The notes beneath the pieces were generated by a model. It did not search any database and was not told the origin of the DNA. It saw only the letters and a list, made by a program, of their open reading frames with translations. The position numbers and the translations under genes are program-made. 64,000 bases of DNA, taken from Druceiella hillmani. Its lineage: Eukaryota; Arthropoda; Insecta; Lepidoptera; Hepialidae. Shown piece after piece: positions 62,206-64,000 of the stretch (the stretch's first letter is position 1; each line of letters begins with the position of its first letter). The stretch is taken from contig JAYKKI010000009.1 of NCBI GenBank assembly GCA_039881145.1, positions 9,984,001 through 10,048,000 on the forward strand, in the 5' to 3' direction.

Positions 62206-63617
62206 TTTTTAAATAAAAGACAGAAAGAAATGTTCTGCCCAGAAATCACACTCTGTTGCTGCGACACATTATAATGATGAAAATAAAAGATAATTTTTAA
62301 AATTAAAACCGAATTTAGTATCAGATGTCTGTATTAACTTTGTTAGGCAACGAATAAATATAAAAAATGTGGAGTATGAAAAAAATTTTAGGAAAGAAAT
62401 ATGAATTATGTCCAACAATTTTACGTCATAAAATCAAGACCAGAGTGATAGAACCAGAAGGTAGTAGTAGGTTTGTTATTTAAAAAGATACTCCATAAAT
62501 AAAAGCACAACCTGCATTTGGTTATTGAACAATATCCGTACTCAAGTTTGAATTTAATTTACAATGTCGTCTCTTTCTAATTTACTCCAGTATATATCTT
62601 AATGGGTCTGCAAACTTGGAATGTGGAATATGGAGTATGAAAATAACTTTATGAAATAAATATCAAGTTACGTGCAATGTTATAAAATCAAAACAACAGT
62701 GACAGTACCGTTGTGGTATTATATTTTATTGAAAAAACTGTGTATGTTTTCATAAATAAAAGTACATATCTGTATTATTGAATAATATCAGTACTGAAGT
62801 AAGATATTTCATTTACAATATCTTGTTATTCCTGCTGCGCTTTTGAAATCTTATCGTGAATGTAGATCATAATGGATGTGCAAACATGAGTGCTAGTTGT
62901 TTTTGCAGAAATTCCTATAACAATAGTATCACTTATTACGTGATCTGACAATTAGGTCTTGGCGTTGCACTTTGCTATATATTTGGTTTCAAGTGTCGTT
63001 TTCCCAATAGCAAGTCATATCGAATACACGCAAAATATCTGGTAATGATAAATTATAACTTACGTCGTCTTGGTGATATTCTTTCAGGTGGGAAAACGAA
63101 ACAATGGAGCTGATATTATTTACGACGTAATGTAAATCTGACTCGTAAACGTCGAATCACTATTTTCCAATTGTTATCACGTCAGTATTGCAACATCAAT
63201 AATACTGATTTTTTCACTCTTGGGTAATTTCCAAAAACGGTTCTTTTATTTATTTACTATCTGGTATTGTTTTATTTCACTCATGTTTAAATTCATTCAT
63301 ATATATTCATTTCTAATAAATACTTACTTTTTACGCATTTGTAAGAAACAATTTTATGTGTTTCATCTCCATAATTAACTATAAAAAGCACGGTACATAC
63401 ATACCGCAAGAAAAATATGTAAATTTTCTAATATAAATGTAATTGCAAAAAAATATTCGTGGAAAAATGATTATCCAAAGATGGCAAAAGATGATCGTAA
63501 TCGTATTTTATTATCAATCGAGAATCTCGGAGTGTAATCAAGTGCCTCCTTCAATTGGTTCTTTTAAGAAAAGACACTTCTAGAAAAATAAACTGCTATA
63601 CAGAGTTATTCCATGTC
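62206..63617. other. Non-coding, ~1% diverged from 14923-16334
   Basis: No gene seen. One small diverged patch lies at about 62370-62410. The rest is nearly unchanged. Confidence 0.5.
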
Positions 63618-63659
63618 TATATATATGTATATATTTATATATATCTATATATATATATA

Positions 63660-63709
<50 letters not shown>
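63618..63709. repeat. (TA)n microsatellite, ~92 bp
   Basis: Orthologous to 16335-16436 but with different interruptions (ATCTATATAT, GCATATAT, TACATATA). Confidence 0.95.
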
Positions 63710-64000
63710 CGTAGCTCACAAGTTTTAATAATAATTACATTTTTAGTTTTCAATAGCCTACTATTATCAACGCACTAATAATACTAAACTCACATTTATA
63801 CCGCTTGCGTACTTCTAATTAAGATATTTATGTGTACAGAATTAAAACCATATACTTTATTCAAAAATATAATGCAAAGTTTGGGAACAAATTTACACTT
63901 TATTTTTAATTTATATTATACGATTGGAAAACATTATATAACCTTGGTTAATAGTTACCGACACTGATGTTAATTATATGCAAAAATATTAAAATTAACA
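63710..64000. other. Non-coding end of window, still inside the duplication
   Basis: Matches 16437-16716 closely up to the last base, with small insertions (TTTTTAGTTT near 63740; CTTTATT near 63855). No breakpoint is visible. Confidence 0.6.

Larger units (their letters stand above)
47290..64000 (+). repeat. Right copy of the >=16.7 kb direct segmental duplication
   Basis: Collinear with 1-16716 over its whole length, truncated by the window end. Segments found only in this copy include about 48045-48145, 49806-50010 and 50481-50588. Segments missing here include the matches of about 2056-2180, 7541-7958 and 10697-10805. The balance of gains and losses shows that neither copy is simply a decayed version of the other. 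Confidence 0.97.

Overview
This 64 kb window looks like non-coding DNA from a moth or butterfly (Lepidoptera). The base composition is very AT-rich throughout, roughly 30% GC by eye. It carries short (TA)n microsatellites, three copies of a tRNA-derived SINE with a perfect or decayed Pol III B box, and several degraded interspersed repeats whose wording is familiar from lepidopteran genomes. Examples are the 'GCCAAGTACGAGTCGGAC' head, the 'GGACGGACGGAC ... GGAACCCT' tail, and the 'GCTGTGCCCC ... TTTCATCAAAA' type. No open reading frame exceeds 110 codons. At this base composition a few ORFs of that length are expected by chance, and I recognise no convincing host protein-coding exon, tRNA or rRNA. 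The only protein-like remnant is the frameshifted C-terminal tail of a LINE reverse transcriptase, present twice.

The dominant structure is one long direct duplication. The left copy (1 to at least 16,716) and the right copy (47,290 to 64,000) are collinear end to end and reach both window edges, so the true repeat may be longer. They are separated by about 30.6 kb of DNA without a second copy in the window. Divergence is strikingly uneven. Blocks near 5.8-6.3, 7.26-7.40, 12.2-12.7, 14.63-14.92 and 15.6-16.3 kb differ by about 0-1.4%. The first 180 bases differ by about 8%, and a 165-base block at 14.30-14.46 kb by about 13%. Large indels (a 100-base to 400-base range) distinguish the copies. 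Either this is a real segmental duplication with gene conversion or selective constraint on regulatory DNA, or two haplotypes were laid end to end in the assembly. Read depth and long reads would tell.

The middle region (16.7-47.3 kb) has no recognisable gene. It holds TA microsatellites, lepidopteran interspersed repeats at 24.37, 31.16 and 40.9-41.1 kb, a relatively well-preserved SINE at 41.61 kb, several less AT-rich islands that could be conserved regulatory elements (25.75-25.94, 27.56-27.68, 37.02-37.29, 39.66-39.90 kb), and several hairpin-forming inverted repeats. The most unusual small structure is at 38.83-39.02 kb: a perfect 29-bp-stem hairpin next to nested palindromic 31-bp tandem units.

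No genes can be seen working together here. The window is best described as a gene desert, intergenic or deep-intronic, with a large duplication and candidate cis-regulatory blocks.
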